Assembly: GCA_032718475.1 (NCBI GenBank)
Contig: JAUCBJ010003333.1
Span: forward strand, 62,001-126,000
Source: Nemertoderma westbladi
Lineage: Eukaryota; Xenacoelomorpha; Nemertodermatida; Nemertodermatidae
DNA length: 64,000 nucleotides
Direction: 5' to 3'
Below are positions 51,441 to 63,974 of this stretch, piece after piece (position 1 is the stretch's first letter; each line of letters begins with the position of its first letter). The notes beneath the pieces are model-generated. The model was not told the DNA's origin, made no database searches, and was given only the letters and a program-made list of their open reading frames with translations. A program made the position numbers and the translations under genes.

Positions 51441-51530
51441 GTAAATCTACCGACCTAAATTCGAACTCTCGACCTATAACATATACGACCTGCACGCTAA
51501 CCTACCGGGCCACTGGACCAGGTAGTAAAC
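51441..51530 (-). repeat. tRNA-derived SINE head
   Basis: On the minus strand there is an A-box-like TGGCCCGGTAGGTTAGCG followed by a B box GAGAGTTCGAATTTAGG. Stem pairing is poor, so it is a SINE remnant rather than a tRNA gene. Confidence 0.55.
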
Positions 51531-52279
51531 TTGTATGAAACCAAAATGTACTAAATATGGGTAATATATGAATTTATAACGAAACTGTGAAAGCAAGGCA
51601 AAATACATCGGATTTTAAAAGTTTTTACGTAGTATTAAAATACAAATAGCTACCTAATAGTGAAATATTTCCACAGCTAAAGCTGCGACCCTTTAGACAT
51701 TATGGCACAATAAATGACATCTGAAATAAATTCGCCAACCTGCTAAATCCCAACCCGCGAAAATCTGGTATGTCTGAATTTTTGACGCCATGAATGAGTC
51801 ACATAATATTAAAATTGTAGAAATTGAGTTGAGAATCTAAACAACCTATAAAGGATATATCTTCTCATTACAGATGCTGTTTTACCGAAAAGGTTAAAAA
51901 TATATAATTCTATGGTAACCACCGTGACAATTATTTCGTATAATTTATCTTCGTATAAATGAAACTAAATAAACCATTTAATTTTCAGATTAAACTTTAA
52001 TCAAATATATCACTTACATTTACAAACAAACATGAACAAAATATAATATTAAATTATTGTAAATCAACTGAGATCCAACAGCGCTGAACCAAAAACCGAA
52101 TTGTTATTTATAGTTATACCACAATATTATTTATTGGTTTCTGAAACGAACCCATTTTTGGAACAATATTATTAATTTTTATTCCGACTGAAAATTAGTT
52201 ACTTAATTCACCAGGTAAATCGACGTTACTCAATAACTGGCAATTCTAAGAATAACAATTGACGAAAAAACGAAGTATT
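51531..52279. other. Intergenic DNA, no gene
   Basis: AT-rich. No coding or repeat structure is recognised. Confidence 0.5.
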
Positions 52280-52510
52280 GGAGACTTCTCTCTCTTGGCA
52301 GTTACCTGACAGTTAGAGAGGCCGCCACACTAACTACCAAAGTTGAATACTCTCACCATCCAACCCCATTCTTCAGTCCCCACGGATCCCATGCTCCCTT
52401 ATCGCTGCTTCGACTTTCCAGTTACGAAATTGTAACTGACCTGACCCGGAATCGAACACGGGACCTCCCAGCTGGAAATCCAAGGTGTGACTCATTCATT
52501 GGTCGCCATG
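52280..52510 (-). mobile_element. tRNA-SINE copy, minus orientation
   Basis: The tRNA-like head at 52440-52510 (minus strand: B box GTGTTCGATTCCGGG, loop TTTCCAG) is followed by a body homologous to 52830-52990. Shared words are ACAATTTCGTAACTGG, GAGTATTCAAC and CCTCTCT. The two copies are inverted relative to each other. Confidence 0.7.
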
Positions 52511-52769
52511 GTGAAGGGGTTACGAGATGAATATTTGGATACCATATTTATCAATATTATACTCCCGTATAGAATCCAACTTCGATACATATTACCCCGA
52601 CTACATACTCTATATATAATATTACAATACTTGCCGTGGAGTATGTTGCCGCCAGGTATTAAATAACCCCAACCGTAATTGATTCAATACTTGCCGTAGG
52701 CAGCACATCGCCGCCAGATAATCACACACACAACAATATTGCTCCATTTAACTCCATATCTAGAATCTG

Positions 52770-52990
52770 TCTAGCTTGTGGATGAGTTACTCTATTATCC
52801 TCTATATCAGGGATTCCGAGTTCGAACCCGGGCTGAATCAGTTTCAATTTCGTAACTGGTACGTCAGTACAGCGATATGGGAACCTGGAATCTGGGGGGA
52901 GTAAAGAAAGAGGTTGGCTAGTGATGAGTATTCAACATTGGGAGTAAGTGTGGTGCCCTCTCTGCCTTACAGATAACAGCCAAGATTGAT
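52770..52990 (+). mobile_element. tRNA-SINE copy, plus orientation
   Basis: A-box-like TAGCTTGTGGATGAGT at about 52779 and B box GAGTTCGAACCCGGG at about 52819, then a body sharing TTTCGTAACTGG, GAGTATTCAACATTGGGAG and GTGTGGTGCCCTCTCT with the minus-strand copy at 52280-52510. Body identity is roughly three quarters by eye. Confidence 0.7.
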
Positions 52991-54267
52991 GAGACTTCGG
53001 GTTGCCTCCAGTAAGTTTCACGTTCACGGCTATTAGCTTTTAGATAACTTTATATATTTTATCCGCCGAACTCAAAATTAGATTTCTTCCCAATAATTTT
53101 ATCTCATTGATTCATAACGGATCTGCGCAGTTGTGTAAAAAAATTATACTAAAATACAAAATGTAGGACAACTAATTCTGGATTCAAATATTGTATATTA
53201 ATTTGTCGTAAATGACGTTCAATGTAAAATTCATTATCTAATAACGTCGACCTTAGTGTTTAGGCTACAATTATTTTTGAAAATATTAAATAATTTATAT
53301 AAAAACGAAAAACACAATAAATTGCAAATTTCACAAATATTAAATTATCAACAACAGCACTACCAATTAAATAATAATTATTAAAAATGGAAACTGAAAA
53401 ATTTAAAACAATTCTTCCAGTTTGAGACTCAAATTACTGTATCAATCACAAATAACAATCACAAATCGTGCGATGTGTGAAATGTTATCCCGATCCGCAA
53501 CCAGGGAAACGGACCCAAAGAGCAGTTTACTCTGCTAAAAGGGAATATATAAATGTTCATTATTTAATATAAACGGCTCCGAGTTTGCAAAGAAAATAAA
53601 ATGTTAATTATCTGTAGTTTAAATGAATAAATATCTACAGAAAATTATCCTAATTAATTTACAGGATTCTTAAGAAACTTTCCCTGATCTGTTGATATGC
53701 CCATTTAAAGTCCAGTTATTGGTTCTGAAATGTTAAATTATTATAACAAATTTATATATTTATAAGCAATCGAATGATGTAGTAAAATAATTAAACCACT
53801 TGTATTGACTTAATTATTATATTAATGTTGCTTATTTAATAATAATTAAAATATTATATTACATATGAAAATCAATACAAAATTCGGAACATATTTAAAT
53901 AAACACAAATTCAACATGAATAGTTCGACAGACAGACAGAAATATCTTAAATAACAGACTCAACATTAATTTACCTTAAAATCACTGATATTAATTACTA
54001 TAAGCTAATGATTTTTAACTAAATTCCGATCTGGATTTTGAATAAAAACAAATAAATTTAACAGAAATTTTCACTGGGCAATGAATAAAAACTGATTAAT
54101 TGCGATGAGGATTCGCTGCATCAGGAACTGGTAGGACCGAAACTCTACCTATTATTATATTAGTTCAATAAATTAATGGATTGGGAGTTGAGATGTTTGA
54201 ATTAGCATTTTGAAACGTTCAGCAAATTTACTAGCAAATGTCAGCAGATATAATAATAACATAATAA
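52991..54267. other. Intergenic DNA, no gene
   Basis: 1.3 kb of AT-rich sequence without a recognised element or ORF. A short GACAGACAGA run is at about 53929-53939. Confidence 0.55.
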
Positions 54268-56535
54268 TTAATTAATTAACCTATTTAATTGTTTAAACAT
54301 ATAAATATTGAGATCCTCACCAACAACTACAAACTTCAATGAGTTTAAAGAACAGCTGATAGTAAAAGAAAAAGGATCAGTTCTTATAGGAATTCTTTGT
54401 AAAAATTCACCTTTAACTGAAAATAACGAAATATTTAAATCGCCTCTAATAATAATCGTATCACAATCTTTATTTACAAAGTTCACCTCTCTGACCCCCT
54501 CTACAGTGTTTATTACAGCCGTAGGTTTGTAATTAAACTTAGTAATAAGAGATAATTTATTAACCCAATTAGTCGCTTCGCTAATCCAATCCAATTCCTT
54601 TATATTTAAACTTTCATTATTTATAGGAAACTGAATTCCGTCTTTAGAATAAACTAATACAACTGAACCCTTTACTACGGCTATGTAGGAGCTGTTGGGA
54701 GAGAAAGCGAATGTGGATAAACTGAAACTTTCTAACTCAGTAACTGGGAATCCGTCGTCAGTTACTTTTACTAACCCACTGAGTAACTTATTGTTACTAA
54801 ACCCATACACAAAAATAATTCTAGAATCAGGTAAAACTACCAACCTACAACCCTTTGGGAATTTATAATCAACAACCGAATGTTTCCCGGTTAATATATC
54901 GGTAAGAATTAATTTACCGCTCTCATCTAGAGTTGCTACTGTATTGTTACAGTTTAATGCTACTAACTCACTAATCTTAGACCCCGGATTGGGTTGTAAT
55001 TCTCTAATTAAGTGCCCCGGTTTCCCTACCAAGCAACGATATAATTCCCATCGTAATTCAGATTCTTCCTGTTCCCCTAAGAATCTCCCATATCGATAAT
55101 ATTCTCGGAGTAACTCAGCCGACTCTTTATAACTCCACACACTGAGTTTATCAGCCGCTATACTAACTAAATAGTTCGATGGAGCAACAAAAACTAATTC
55201 CTCTACAAGTTCACTAGATGTTGTTGGTAAAGTAATAAATTTATTTCCATAATAAACACAAATAATTCCGTTGACACACCCGTAAGCGAAAACCGGTTGG
55301 TTTTCTATTCCAGTTAACCAAGATATCGGACTCTCTTCGTCTTTATTTAGTTTAATATTCCCTTCCATATCCATTATATGGAGGGAGTCCCACGTACTCG
55401 CTGCTATGGTAACCGGTTCCGTATCTAGAACAGCTCGAACCCAGTCGTATCCAGTTAGTTTACCACCGCTGGACGATTCTGTACCGACGCTGTTAATGTT
55501 TAGTGTTACAGTATCGGCCCCAATGTTACAGTAACACATAAACTTACCAGATTGAGTTACATCCGCGCTGCTGGATGTCAACTTAACCGGTCCGATTGTA
55601 CCGGTTACCATTCGGTGGGTTAGTTCTCCGGTTTTACCGTCCAGTAGTTCCGCACCCGATTGCCCCCAAGGAAATCCGGTTATTATAAGAACGCGATCCA
55701 CCGCTCCGAGGTATTTAATTCCTTGGAGATGAATGTTGTATAACTCGTTGGTATATCTCATCCCCCATATCAGCTTCCCATCCAATAAGTTCCAACATTC
55801 TACATCGAACCACCCCAACTCAACATTAACTTTATAACCTATAATTATTATATCGTCCGCAACCCAATCTAGACATTCTATACCAAATTTACTGAACTCA
55901 AAGACTTTAATTGGCTTTTGTATTGAAGATAAATTAATAAAATCCCAAAGTTTAACTCCCGGAGTTGGAATTGGGTGAGTGGAGTAGGTTATTAGATGTT
56001 TAGCTGTTGGTGAGAATGAAACTCCTATCTGGGAAGGGGAGTGGGCCTCCCAAGTTATAGTGGAGTCGGGGACCTCCGTATTGATACAACTGATAGTCCC
56101 GTTGTGGGACGAGAAACATAATATATTTGAATCCTTTGGATGGAAGTTTATACTGTTTGTGAGTATCGGTGGTGTTTTATTGATTAAATCTTCCTCCTTT
56201 ATTACGGAATGGGAATCAAAATGATCGAATATTAATTCTCCATCAGTTGAATCCCGAATATGAATCCATCCATCTAAAGTTCGGTAACATATCCTTCTTG
56301 CATCAGCCGATAATTTTGCATCATATAGATATAGCGATGGATTGATATTAATTTTATCTTCTGTAATAATCTTCTTCCCACAGGCAGCATCGCAAATCAT
56401 TAACTTATTATCGACGTAAACTAGAATCGTTTTTCCATCAGCAGATAACTGAATTCCATACGTCAACCGGGTCTCGTAATCCTTCAGTAACTTTATCGAT
56501 AAGGGTTCATCTGTTTCATCTCTTGTTCTATTCAT
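54268..56535 (-). CDS. Intronless WD40-type double beta-propeller protein
   Basis: 755 aa in one uninterrupted frame from ATG 56535. Blade-like units recur about every 45-55 residues (LSADGKTILVYVDNKLMICD, LSADARRICYRTLDGWIHIRD, FSPTAKHLITYS...VKLWDF, SNYLVSIAADKLSVWSYKE, FSPNSSYIAVVKGSVVLVYS). I count about 14, enough for two seven-bladed propellers. No signal peptide, membrane segment or extra domain is seen. Propellers are protein-interaction scaffolds and no pathway is suggested. Degenerate GH/WD dipeptides put it among the less canonical WD40 proteins. The lack of introns may mean a retrocopy or an intron-poor family. It is the only long clearly intact gene in the window outside mobile elements. 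Confidence 0.75.
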   Translation of the reverse strand: MNRTRDETDEPLSIKLLKDYETRLTYGIQLSADGKTILVYVDNKLMICDAACGKKIITEDKININPSLYLYDAKLSADARRICYRTLDGWIHIRDSTDGELIFDHFDSHSVIKEEDLINKTPPILTNSINFHPKDSNILCFSSHNGTISCINTEVPDSTITWEAHSPSQIGVSFSPTAKHLITYSTHPIPTPGVKLWDFINLSSIQKPIKVFEFSKFGIECLDWVADDIIIIGYKVNVELGWFDVECWNLLDGKLIWGMRYTNELYNIHLQGIKYLGAVDRVLIITGFPWGQSGAELLDGKTGELTHRMVTGTIGPVKLTSSSADVTQSGKFMCYCNIGADTVTLNINSVGTESSSGGKLTGYDWVRAVLDTEPVTIAASTWDSLHIMDMEGNIKLNKDEESPISWLTGIENQPVFAYGCVNGIICVYYGNKFITLPTTSSELVEELVFVAPSNYLVSIAADKLSVWSYKESAELLREYYRYGRFLGEQEESELRWELYRCLVGKPGHLIRELQPNPGSKISELVALNCNNTVATLDESGKLILTDILTGKHSVVDYKFPKGCRLVVLPDSRIIFVYGFSNNKLLSGLVKVTDDGFPVTELESFSLSTFAFSPNSSYIAVVKGSVVLVYSKDGIQFPINNESLNIKELDWISEATNWVNKLSLITKFNYKPTAVINTVEGVREVNFVNKDCDTIIIRGDLNISLFSVKGEFLQRIPIRTDPFSFTISCSLNSLKFVVVGEDLNIYMFKQLNRLIN

Positions 56536-56998
56536 TGAGTTGCTGAGATCGAAATATAGTTTATTTTCTGCAAATAATAAAATAACAACACAAACTAATC
56601 AGATGATTATAATAAATTATAATTGATTAATTATAAAATATTATTTACAATTTACAAATATTAATATTGTTCTACTTCTAATAGAGAGGGATATTTATAA
56701 TACCGGTACGAATAATCTGCTATCCAATATTAATTAATATCCATGCTATGGGGGGGGGGGGGGGGGGGGTCATTTTTTAAATTTCTTTGTAATACCTCTT
56801 AGTATCTCAAGTATCTTTGATTCAGGGTCGTTGGAAAAACAAAGATTTCGTGACTTTTCCTAAAGTTTAATGGGCAATCCAACAGAGCAAACGCCAAAAC
56901 ATCTCTTTCGTCCCTTTCTTGTACCCATCTCAGTATTTTCTGTGCTAAAATTGCAACAGATTTTATTATAACTTTTTGTTTGCACCGCTTTTGCAAAG
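56536..56998. other. Spacer with a G20 run
   Basis: No gene. A G run occupies about 56751-56770, flanked by TACCGGTAC words. Confidence 0.55.
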
Positions 56999-57082
56999 CC
57001 GGCTATGACATCCACGTGGGATCGAACTGGTGACCTCCGGGTTGGAAGTCTGACGCTCTAACCATTCAGCTAGCGGCCAGGC
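56999..57082 (-). repeat. tRNA-derived SINE head
   Basis: The minus strand reads GGCCGCTAGCTGAATGGTTAGAGCG (D-arm/A box), a CTTCCAA loop (Gly-UCC-like) and GGTCACCAGTTCGATCCC (B box). It is the best tRNA-like fold in the window, but the acceptor ends do not pair well, so I prefer a SINE head or pseudo-tRNA. Confidence 0.6.
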
Positions 57083-57119
57083 AAAAGATAGACCTGGAAA
57101 TATGTAACAATTCGATCTG

Positions 57120-58110
57120 GTAGATAAAGTGTCACAGAACGCCGATGATACAAAGTTTTTTATAATTGATGATGACGCTGATGTTCTAGAATTCCTACTA
57201 GTTTTATTATAACAATTTTCTCTGGTCTCAGGCCTCGAACTAAATGAATCCAAAACCGAAATTATCCGTATCGGCAAAACAAAGAATTCTAGAGTAAAAC
57301 TATGCCCCCATCGTAAATAAAAATGGTTAGAGCCGGATTAACCCTTCAATGTCCTCGGTGTTTTAATATCGTCTGATACTACCAAAATAGAAAAAATGAA
57401 TTTTAGACGATGCATTAAAAAAGTTAAGATGACAATAAATTTATAGAGAAAACATAAGCTGGCACTTTTAGGTAGAGCTACCATCATTAAATCACTCATA
57501 CTGCCAAAATTTATGTATAGCTTCTCGTGTTTGAAAACACTATCGCAAACTACCATGAACAATGACAGTAATAGACTTTTTGTGGGAACGAAAACCTCCA
57601 AAATTCAAACATATATACTTATTGCGGATATTACAACTGGGGGTATAAAACTGCCAGACGTAGTGGAGTATGCAAAAAGTCAGAAAATAAAAAGGATAAC
57701 TAAAATCTCTAAAAGAGAAAACTAAGTTATATGGAACGAACTCGCATGAAATAGCTTTACAACAAGTATAAATAATGAGATTTTTATGTGTTGCTGTAAC
57801 TTACACGAGAAGGATGTTAAAGGTATGGGCCTGTGTAAAAATGAATTCTGGGAAGAAGTTCTTGCTATCTGGTGCAAACTTATTAATACATATGATCAGA
57901 ATGACACAAACACAAGAACCAAAGACTACAAGAAACAAAAATAATAAATTAGATTACATCTGGCTTAATTCCAAAATAAAAATTAACAATAAACCACTAT
58001 TTTGGCCAGATTGGATCCAAAAGGAGTATATTTATTGTGCCACTTAATTGCACCAGTAGCTAACAATCAGTTCCGTTATATAAGTCTCATCGATGCTATT
58101 ACTCCGACCC
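57120..58110 (+). mobile_element. LINE reverse transcriptase remnant
   Basis: The plus-strand translation, interrupted by stops and shifts, shows QNADDTKFFIIDDDADV (the YADD catalytic box with Tyr replaced by Asn), SGLELNESKTEI, VLGVLISSDT, LALLGRATIIKSLILPKFMYSF and GGIKLPDVVEYAKSQKIKRI. The order is typical of L1/Tx1-like non-LTR retrotransposon RT and its C-terminal region. The endonuclease and N-terminal RT are absent. A tRNA-like SINE head lies just upstream. Confidence 0.8.
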
Positions 58111-59149
58111 ACAGAAAGAAACTATGAACTAAAATTCAAAGTCCAGCCTTTATAAAATCTCATTATAGTTTAGGAGTAGTGGGGTCAACAAAACGCGCAT
58201 ACCTCACTTTCATACATGAAAAAATACAAACAAATAAATTAATAATTTAATTAATAATTAATTTTAAAATAAATAATTCAATATTAAAATATAAATTTAA
58301 AGCTGTGCCCAACAAAAAGTTATAGGGCCTAATAATTTGATAAATGAATTAAATTAAATGGATGGATAAAATAAATTATTTTTTCCATTTCTGAACAAAA
58401 CCATAATATGACACCATAATAATTTGAAACCACTCATTCGCCCTAACACAATAATAAAAGATTTTATGGCTCACTAAAATTAATTTATTTGCAGTATTGC
58501 GGTATTTTTGCAGGGAGCAGGTGAGAGGCGTATTGTTGCAAAGGCTGCCTGGAGGTACATGTTGTGACAGGAGAAACAGTTAAGAAGAAAATTTTTTCGA
58601 TTCCGTTATTCAGTACTGAGTAATAAATAGCCTTTAAAATAAATGTAAAGTGCATTTTTTATTCGTATGAAATTAAATTGAAAAAACTTATTTCATAGAA
58701 TAAATTTAGTGAATTTGTTATCAATATTTCGCTTAATCCACTTTACGTTGTTTCATTCTCGAGTTATGGAAACTTTTGTAATTTTCACCCAAAATTGAAA
58801 AAGTTGTAATTTTGGTGCAGCACCACATTTGACACTAAAAAATGATCATAAAACACACAGAAATTTCGAAATATCTTGCCATTTACGGAATCAGCGCCGA
58901 AACTTACTACTAGAGGTACTTATTCAGCCGTTAGGCCAGTGAATACGCACAACGTTAACGTATGATTACTATTTCCAGTGCGCTCCCCCTGAGGAAACTC
59001 TAGTACTCATTTAACTTCCATTTAAGTTTGCAAGGCAGATTTTGCGCCCTGGCTTTAAAACATTCTCGCCGGCCTCCATGCGGGGATCAAAAACACGACC
59101 TCCGGAGAGATATGAACCACTACACCAAGGAGGTGGGACTAACATACAT
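58111..59149. other. Intergenic or intronic DNA, no gene
   Basis: AT-rich up to about 58.5 kb. TTGCAAAGGC and a GGTGCAGCACC word (58813; compare GGTGCTGCACC at 1073) are the only notable items. A degenerate tRNA-like stretch lies at about 59075-59130. Confidence 0.5.
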
Positions 59150-62100
59150 GTCGCACAATCTCAGAATTGAGTTAACAGACTCCATCTCTTGTTGCACAAT
59201 TTCCGAATTGAGTTAACAGACTCCGTATCATGTCGCACAATCTCTGGATTGAGTTAACAGACTCCGTCTCATGTCACACAATCTCCGTATTGAGTTAACA
59301 GACTCCGTGTCATGTCGCACAATCTCCGGATTGAGTTAACAGACTCCGTCTCATGTCACACAATCTCCGTATTGAGTTAACAGACTCCATCTCATGCCGC
59401 ACAATCTCCGGATTGAGTTAACAGACTACGTCTCATGTCGCACAATCTCCGGATTGAGTTAACAGACTCCGTCTCATGTCACACAATCTCCGTATTGAGT
59501 TAACAGACTCCGTATCATGTCGCACAATCTCTGGATTGAGTCAACAGACTCCGTCTCATGTCGCACAATCTCTGGAATGAGTTAACAGACACCGTCTCAT
59601 GTCGCACATTCTCTGGATTGAGTTAACAGACTCCTTCTCATGTCGCACAATCTCTGGATTAAGTTAACAGACTCCGTCTCATGTCGCACAATCTCCGGAA
59701 TGAGTTAACAGACTCCTAATCATGTCGCACAATCTCCGGATTGAGTTAACAGACTCCGTATCATGTCACACAATCTACGGATTGAGTTAACAGACTACGT
59801 ATCATGCTGCACAATCTCCGGATTGAGTTAGCAGACTAGGTCTCATGTCGCACAATCTCCGGATTGAGTTAACAGACTCCTTCTCATGTCGCATAATCTC
59901 CGGATTGAGATAACAGACTACGTCTCATGTCGCACAATCTACGGATTGAGTTAACAGACTACGTATCATGCTGCACAATCTCCGGATTGAGTTAGCAGAC
60001 TAGGTCTCATGTCGCACAATCTCCGGATTGAGTTAACAGACTCCTTCTCATGTCGCAAAATCTCCGGATTGAGATAACAGACTACGTCTCATGTCGCACA
60101 ATCTCTGGATTGAGTTAACAGACTACGTCTCATGTCGCACAATCTCCGGATTGAGTTAGCAGACTAGGTCTCATGTCGCACAATCTCCGGATTGAGTTAA
60201 CAGACACCGTCTCATGTCGCACATTCTCTGGATTGAGTTAACAGACTCCTTCTCATGTCGCACAATCTCTGGATTAAGTTAACAGACTCCGTCTCATGTC
60301 GCACAATCTCCGGAATGAGTTAACAGACTCCTAATCATGTCGCACAATCTCTGGATTGTGTTAACAGACTCCGTATCATGTCGCACAATCTCCGGATTGA
60401 GTTAACAGACTCCTTCTCATGTCGCACAATCTCTGGATTGTGTTAACAGACTTCGTATCATGCTGTACAATCTCTGGATTGAGTTAACAGACTACGTCTC
60501 ATGTCGCACAATCTCCGGATTGAGTTAAAAGACTCCGTATCATGTCGCACAATCTCCGGATTGAGTGAACAGACTCCGTCTCATATCGCACAATCGCCGA
60601 ATTGAGTTAATAGACTCCGTATCATGCTGCACAATCTCCGGATTGAGTTAACAGACTACGTCTCATGTCGCACAATCTCCGGATTGAGTTAACAGACTGC
60701 GTCTCATGTCGCACAATCTCCCGATTGAGTTAACAGACTACGTCTCATGTAGCACAATCTCCGAATTGAGTTAACAGACTACGTCTCATGTCGCACAATC
60801 TCCGGATTGAGTTAAAAGACTCCGTCTCATATCGCACAATCGCCGAATTGAGTTAATAGACTCCGTATCATGCTGCACAATCTCCGGATTGAGTTAACAG
60901 ACTACGTCTCATGTCGCACAATCTCCGGATTGAGTTAACAGACTGCGTCTCATGTCGCACAATCTCCCGATTGAGTTAACAGACTACGTCTCATGTAGCA
61001 CAATCTCCGAATTGAGTTAACAGACTACGTCTCATGTCGCACAATCTCCGGAATGAGTTAACAGACTCCTAATCATGTCGCACAATCTCTGGATTGTGTT
61101 AACAGACTCCGTATCATGTCGCACAATCTCCGGATTGAGTTAACAGACTCCTTCTCATGTCGCACAATCTCTGGATTGTGTTAACAGACTTCGTATCATG
61201 CTGTACAATCTCTGGATTGAGTTAACAGACTACGTCTCATGTCGCACAATCTCCGGATTGAGTTAAAAGACTCCGTATCATGTCGCACAATCTCCGGATT
61301 GAGTGAACAGACTCCGTCTCATATCGCACAATCGCCGAATTGAGTTAATAGACTCCGTATCATGCTGCACAATCTCCGGATTGAGTTAACAGACTACGTC
61401 TCATGTCGCACAATCTCCGGATTGAGTTAACAGACTGCGTCTCATGTCGCACAATCTCCCGATTGAGTTAACAGACTACGTCTCATGTAGCACAATCTCC
61501 GAATTGAGTTAACAGACTACGTCTCATGTCGCACAATCTACGGATTGAGTTAACAGACTTCGTCTCATGTCGCACAATCTCCGGATTGAGTTAACAGACT
61601 CCTTCTCATGTCGCAAAATCTCCGGATTGAGATAACAGACTACGTCTCATGTCGCACAATCTCTGGATTGAGTTAACAGACTACGTCTCATGTCGCACAA
61701 TCTCCGGATTGAGTTAACAGACTCCTTCTCATGTCGCACAATCTCCGGATTGAGTTAACAGACTCCGTATCATGTCGCACAATCTCCGGATTGAGTTAAC
61801 CGACTCCGTATCATGCTGCACAATCCTCGGATTGAGTTAACAGACTCCGTATCATGTCGCACAATCTCCAGATTAAGTTAACAGACTCCTTCTCATGTCG
61901 CACAATCTCTGGATTGTGTTAACAGACTCCGTATCATGTCGCACAATCTCCGGATTGAGTTAACAGACTCCTTCTCATGTCGCACAATCTCTGGATTGTG
62001 TTAACAGACTTCGTATCATGCTGTACAATCTCTGGATTGAGTTAACAGACTACGTCTCATGTCGCACAATCTCCGGATTGAGTTAAAAGACTCCGTATCA

Positions 62101-63080
62101 TGTCGCACAATCTCCGGATTGAGTGAACAGACTCCGTCTCATATCGCACAATCGCCGAATTGAGTTAATAGACTCCGTATCATGCTGCACAATCTCCGGA
62201 TTGAGTTAACAGACTACGTCTCATGTCGCACAATCTCCGGATTGAGTTAACAGACTGCGTCTCATGTCGCACAATCTCCCGATTGAGTTAACAGACTACG
62301 TCTCATGTAGCACAATCTCCGAATTGAGTTAACAGACTACGTCTCATGTCGCACAATCTCCGGCTTGAGTTAACAGACTACGTCTCATGTCGCACAATCT
62401 CCGGATTGAGTTAACAGACTACGTCTCATGTCGCACAATCTCCGGATTGAGTTAACAGACTACGTCTCATGTCGCACAATCTCCGGATTGAGTTAACAGA
62501 CTACGTCTCATGTCGCACAATCTCCGGATTGAGTTAACAGACTACGTCTCATGTCGCACAATCTCCGGATTGAATTAACAGACTACGTCTCATGTCACAC
62601 AATCCCGGATTGAGTTAACAGACTACGTCTCATGTCGCACAATCTCCGGATTGAGTTAACAGACTCCGTATCATGTCGCACAATCTCCGGATTGAATTAA
62701 CAGACTACGTCTCATGTCGTACAATCTCCGGATTGAGTTAACAAACTACGTCTCATGTCGCACAATCTCCGGATTGAGTTAACAGACTCCGTATCATATC
62801 GCACAATCTCCGGATTGAATTAACAGACTACGTCTCATGTCGCACAATCTTCGGATTGAGTTAACAGAATACGTTTCATGTCGCACAATCTCCGAATTGA
62901 GTTAACAGACTCCGTATCATGTCGCACAATCTCCGGATTGAATTAACAGACTACGTCTCATGTCGCACAATCTCCGCAATGAGTTAACAGACTCCGTCTC
63001 ATGTCGCACAATCTCCGGATTCAGTTAACAGACTCCGTCTCATGGCGCACAATCTCCAGATTCAGTTAACAGTCCCCTGT
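59150..63080. repeat. 41-bp satellite array, about 95 copies
   Basis: The monomer is about 41 bp: TCATGTCGCACAATCTCCGG followed by ATTGAGTTAACAGACTCCGTC. Variants (TATCATGCTGCACAATC, CTGTACAATCTCTGG, AATCGCCGAATTGAGTTAATA) recur in a fixed order at about 740-820 bp spacing (for example, near 60449, 61190 and 62007), showing higher-order repeats. Monomers abut without unique spacers. It may be intronic to the gene at the right edge. Confidence 0.93.
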
Positions 63081-63533
63081 AACATTGCCCTGAGTCGCTC
63101 AGAAATTACGTAAACTTAGATTTTACATACTTATGTACAGTATATTCTGTGCTACATTAATTAATATTATACCATCTACATTAATCAATAATGTTGGGTA
63201 TTATTATGTATTTGTGTTTATCTGTTATATAAGTTTATGCAACTATTGGACTGTCAGTGCGCTTATTGTATATTGTTAATTATTTAATTATTGTTAAATA
63301 ATATGCATTTCGTCATTAAAACTAATTAAATAACTATTAGAAAGACTGTTGAATGGAAACTCATTTATGTAATGGGTAACTTACACCTTATCCATTAACT
63401 ACGCATTATTCCATAGTATGTTACTGGGATAGATTGTGCGAATTTTATAATTCAGCCCAATGTCTCTCACTTACTTCTATACATTTTTATGTAGGTTATA
63501 CAGTGTGTTACATATTTAGTTTACACACTTACC
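63081..63533. other. Spacer, possibly intron
   Basis: AT-rich. Reading the minus strand, the donor GTAAGTGT adjoins the exon at 63534, so this stretch and the satellite may be intron. Confidence 0.4.
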
Positions 63534-63974
63534 ATCATTGCATAACTCTTGAAGTGCGATTTCCCGTGACTTTTTGTAAAATCCCGATGTTTTTGGAGCC
63601 ATCAATCCGACTTGAATTATGTCGCACCTTTCTGTCCCAGTGAGGTTCGCACATAGTCGACGGATTGTCGATCGGAATATTTCCTGCTCTGCTTTTTGGT
63701 CTTCCGAAAGTTTCTGGTCAGCCAATTCGTAATCAGCAATAAGATTCGCAGGTCCACTGAACTTAATCTTTGATTTAATCCAAAGAATGTTAGTTAGTAG
63801 TTGGTGTCTTTCTTCCCAGAGAGTTGCTTTCGCCATATGATTAGCAAGGAATTCAAACATATATTTGTCTAATGTCTTTGGATCCACTCCAGATTTTAAG
63901 TTAAAAGGTTTATAATTTTCAACTAATTGTCGATGAGTCTCAGTTGTTTCTTTTTGTCTTTCAATAAACTCCAT
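63534..63974 (-). CDS. Probable host coding exon, unknown protein
   Basis: About 147 codons from ATG 63974, with ordinary helical, charged composition (ERQKETTETHRQLVENYKPF; a Cys-containing GTERCDI segment). The minus strand reads ATGATG/GTAAGTGT at 63534/63533, a near-consensus splice donor; without splicing the frame would end at 63516. More of the gene may lie beyond the window or across the satellite. No family is recognised. Confidence 0.5.

Noticed and set aside
56999-57082. Functional tRNA gene
   Set aside because: A and B boxes and an anticodon-like loop are present, but the acceptor-stem ends do not pair. The same applies to the heads at 22 kb, 51.5 kb and 52.5 kb. These are better explained as SINE heads.
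59150-63080. CRISPR-like array
   Set aside because: The 41-bp monomers abut directly with no unique spacers, the context is eukaryotic, and there are no cas genes. It is a satellite.
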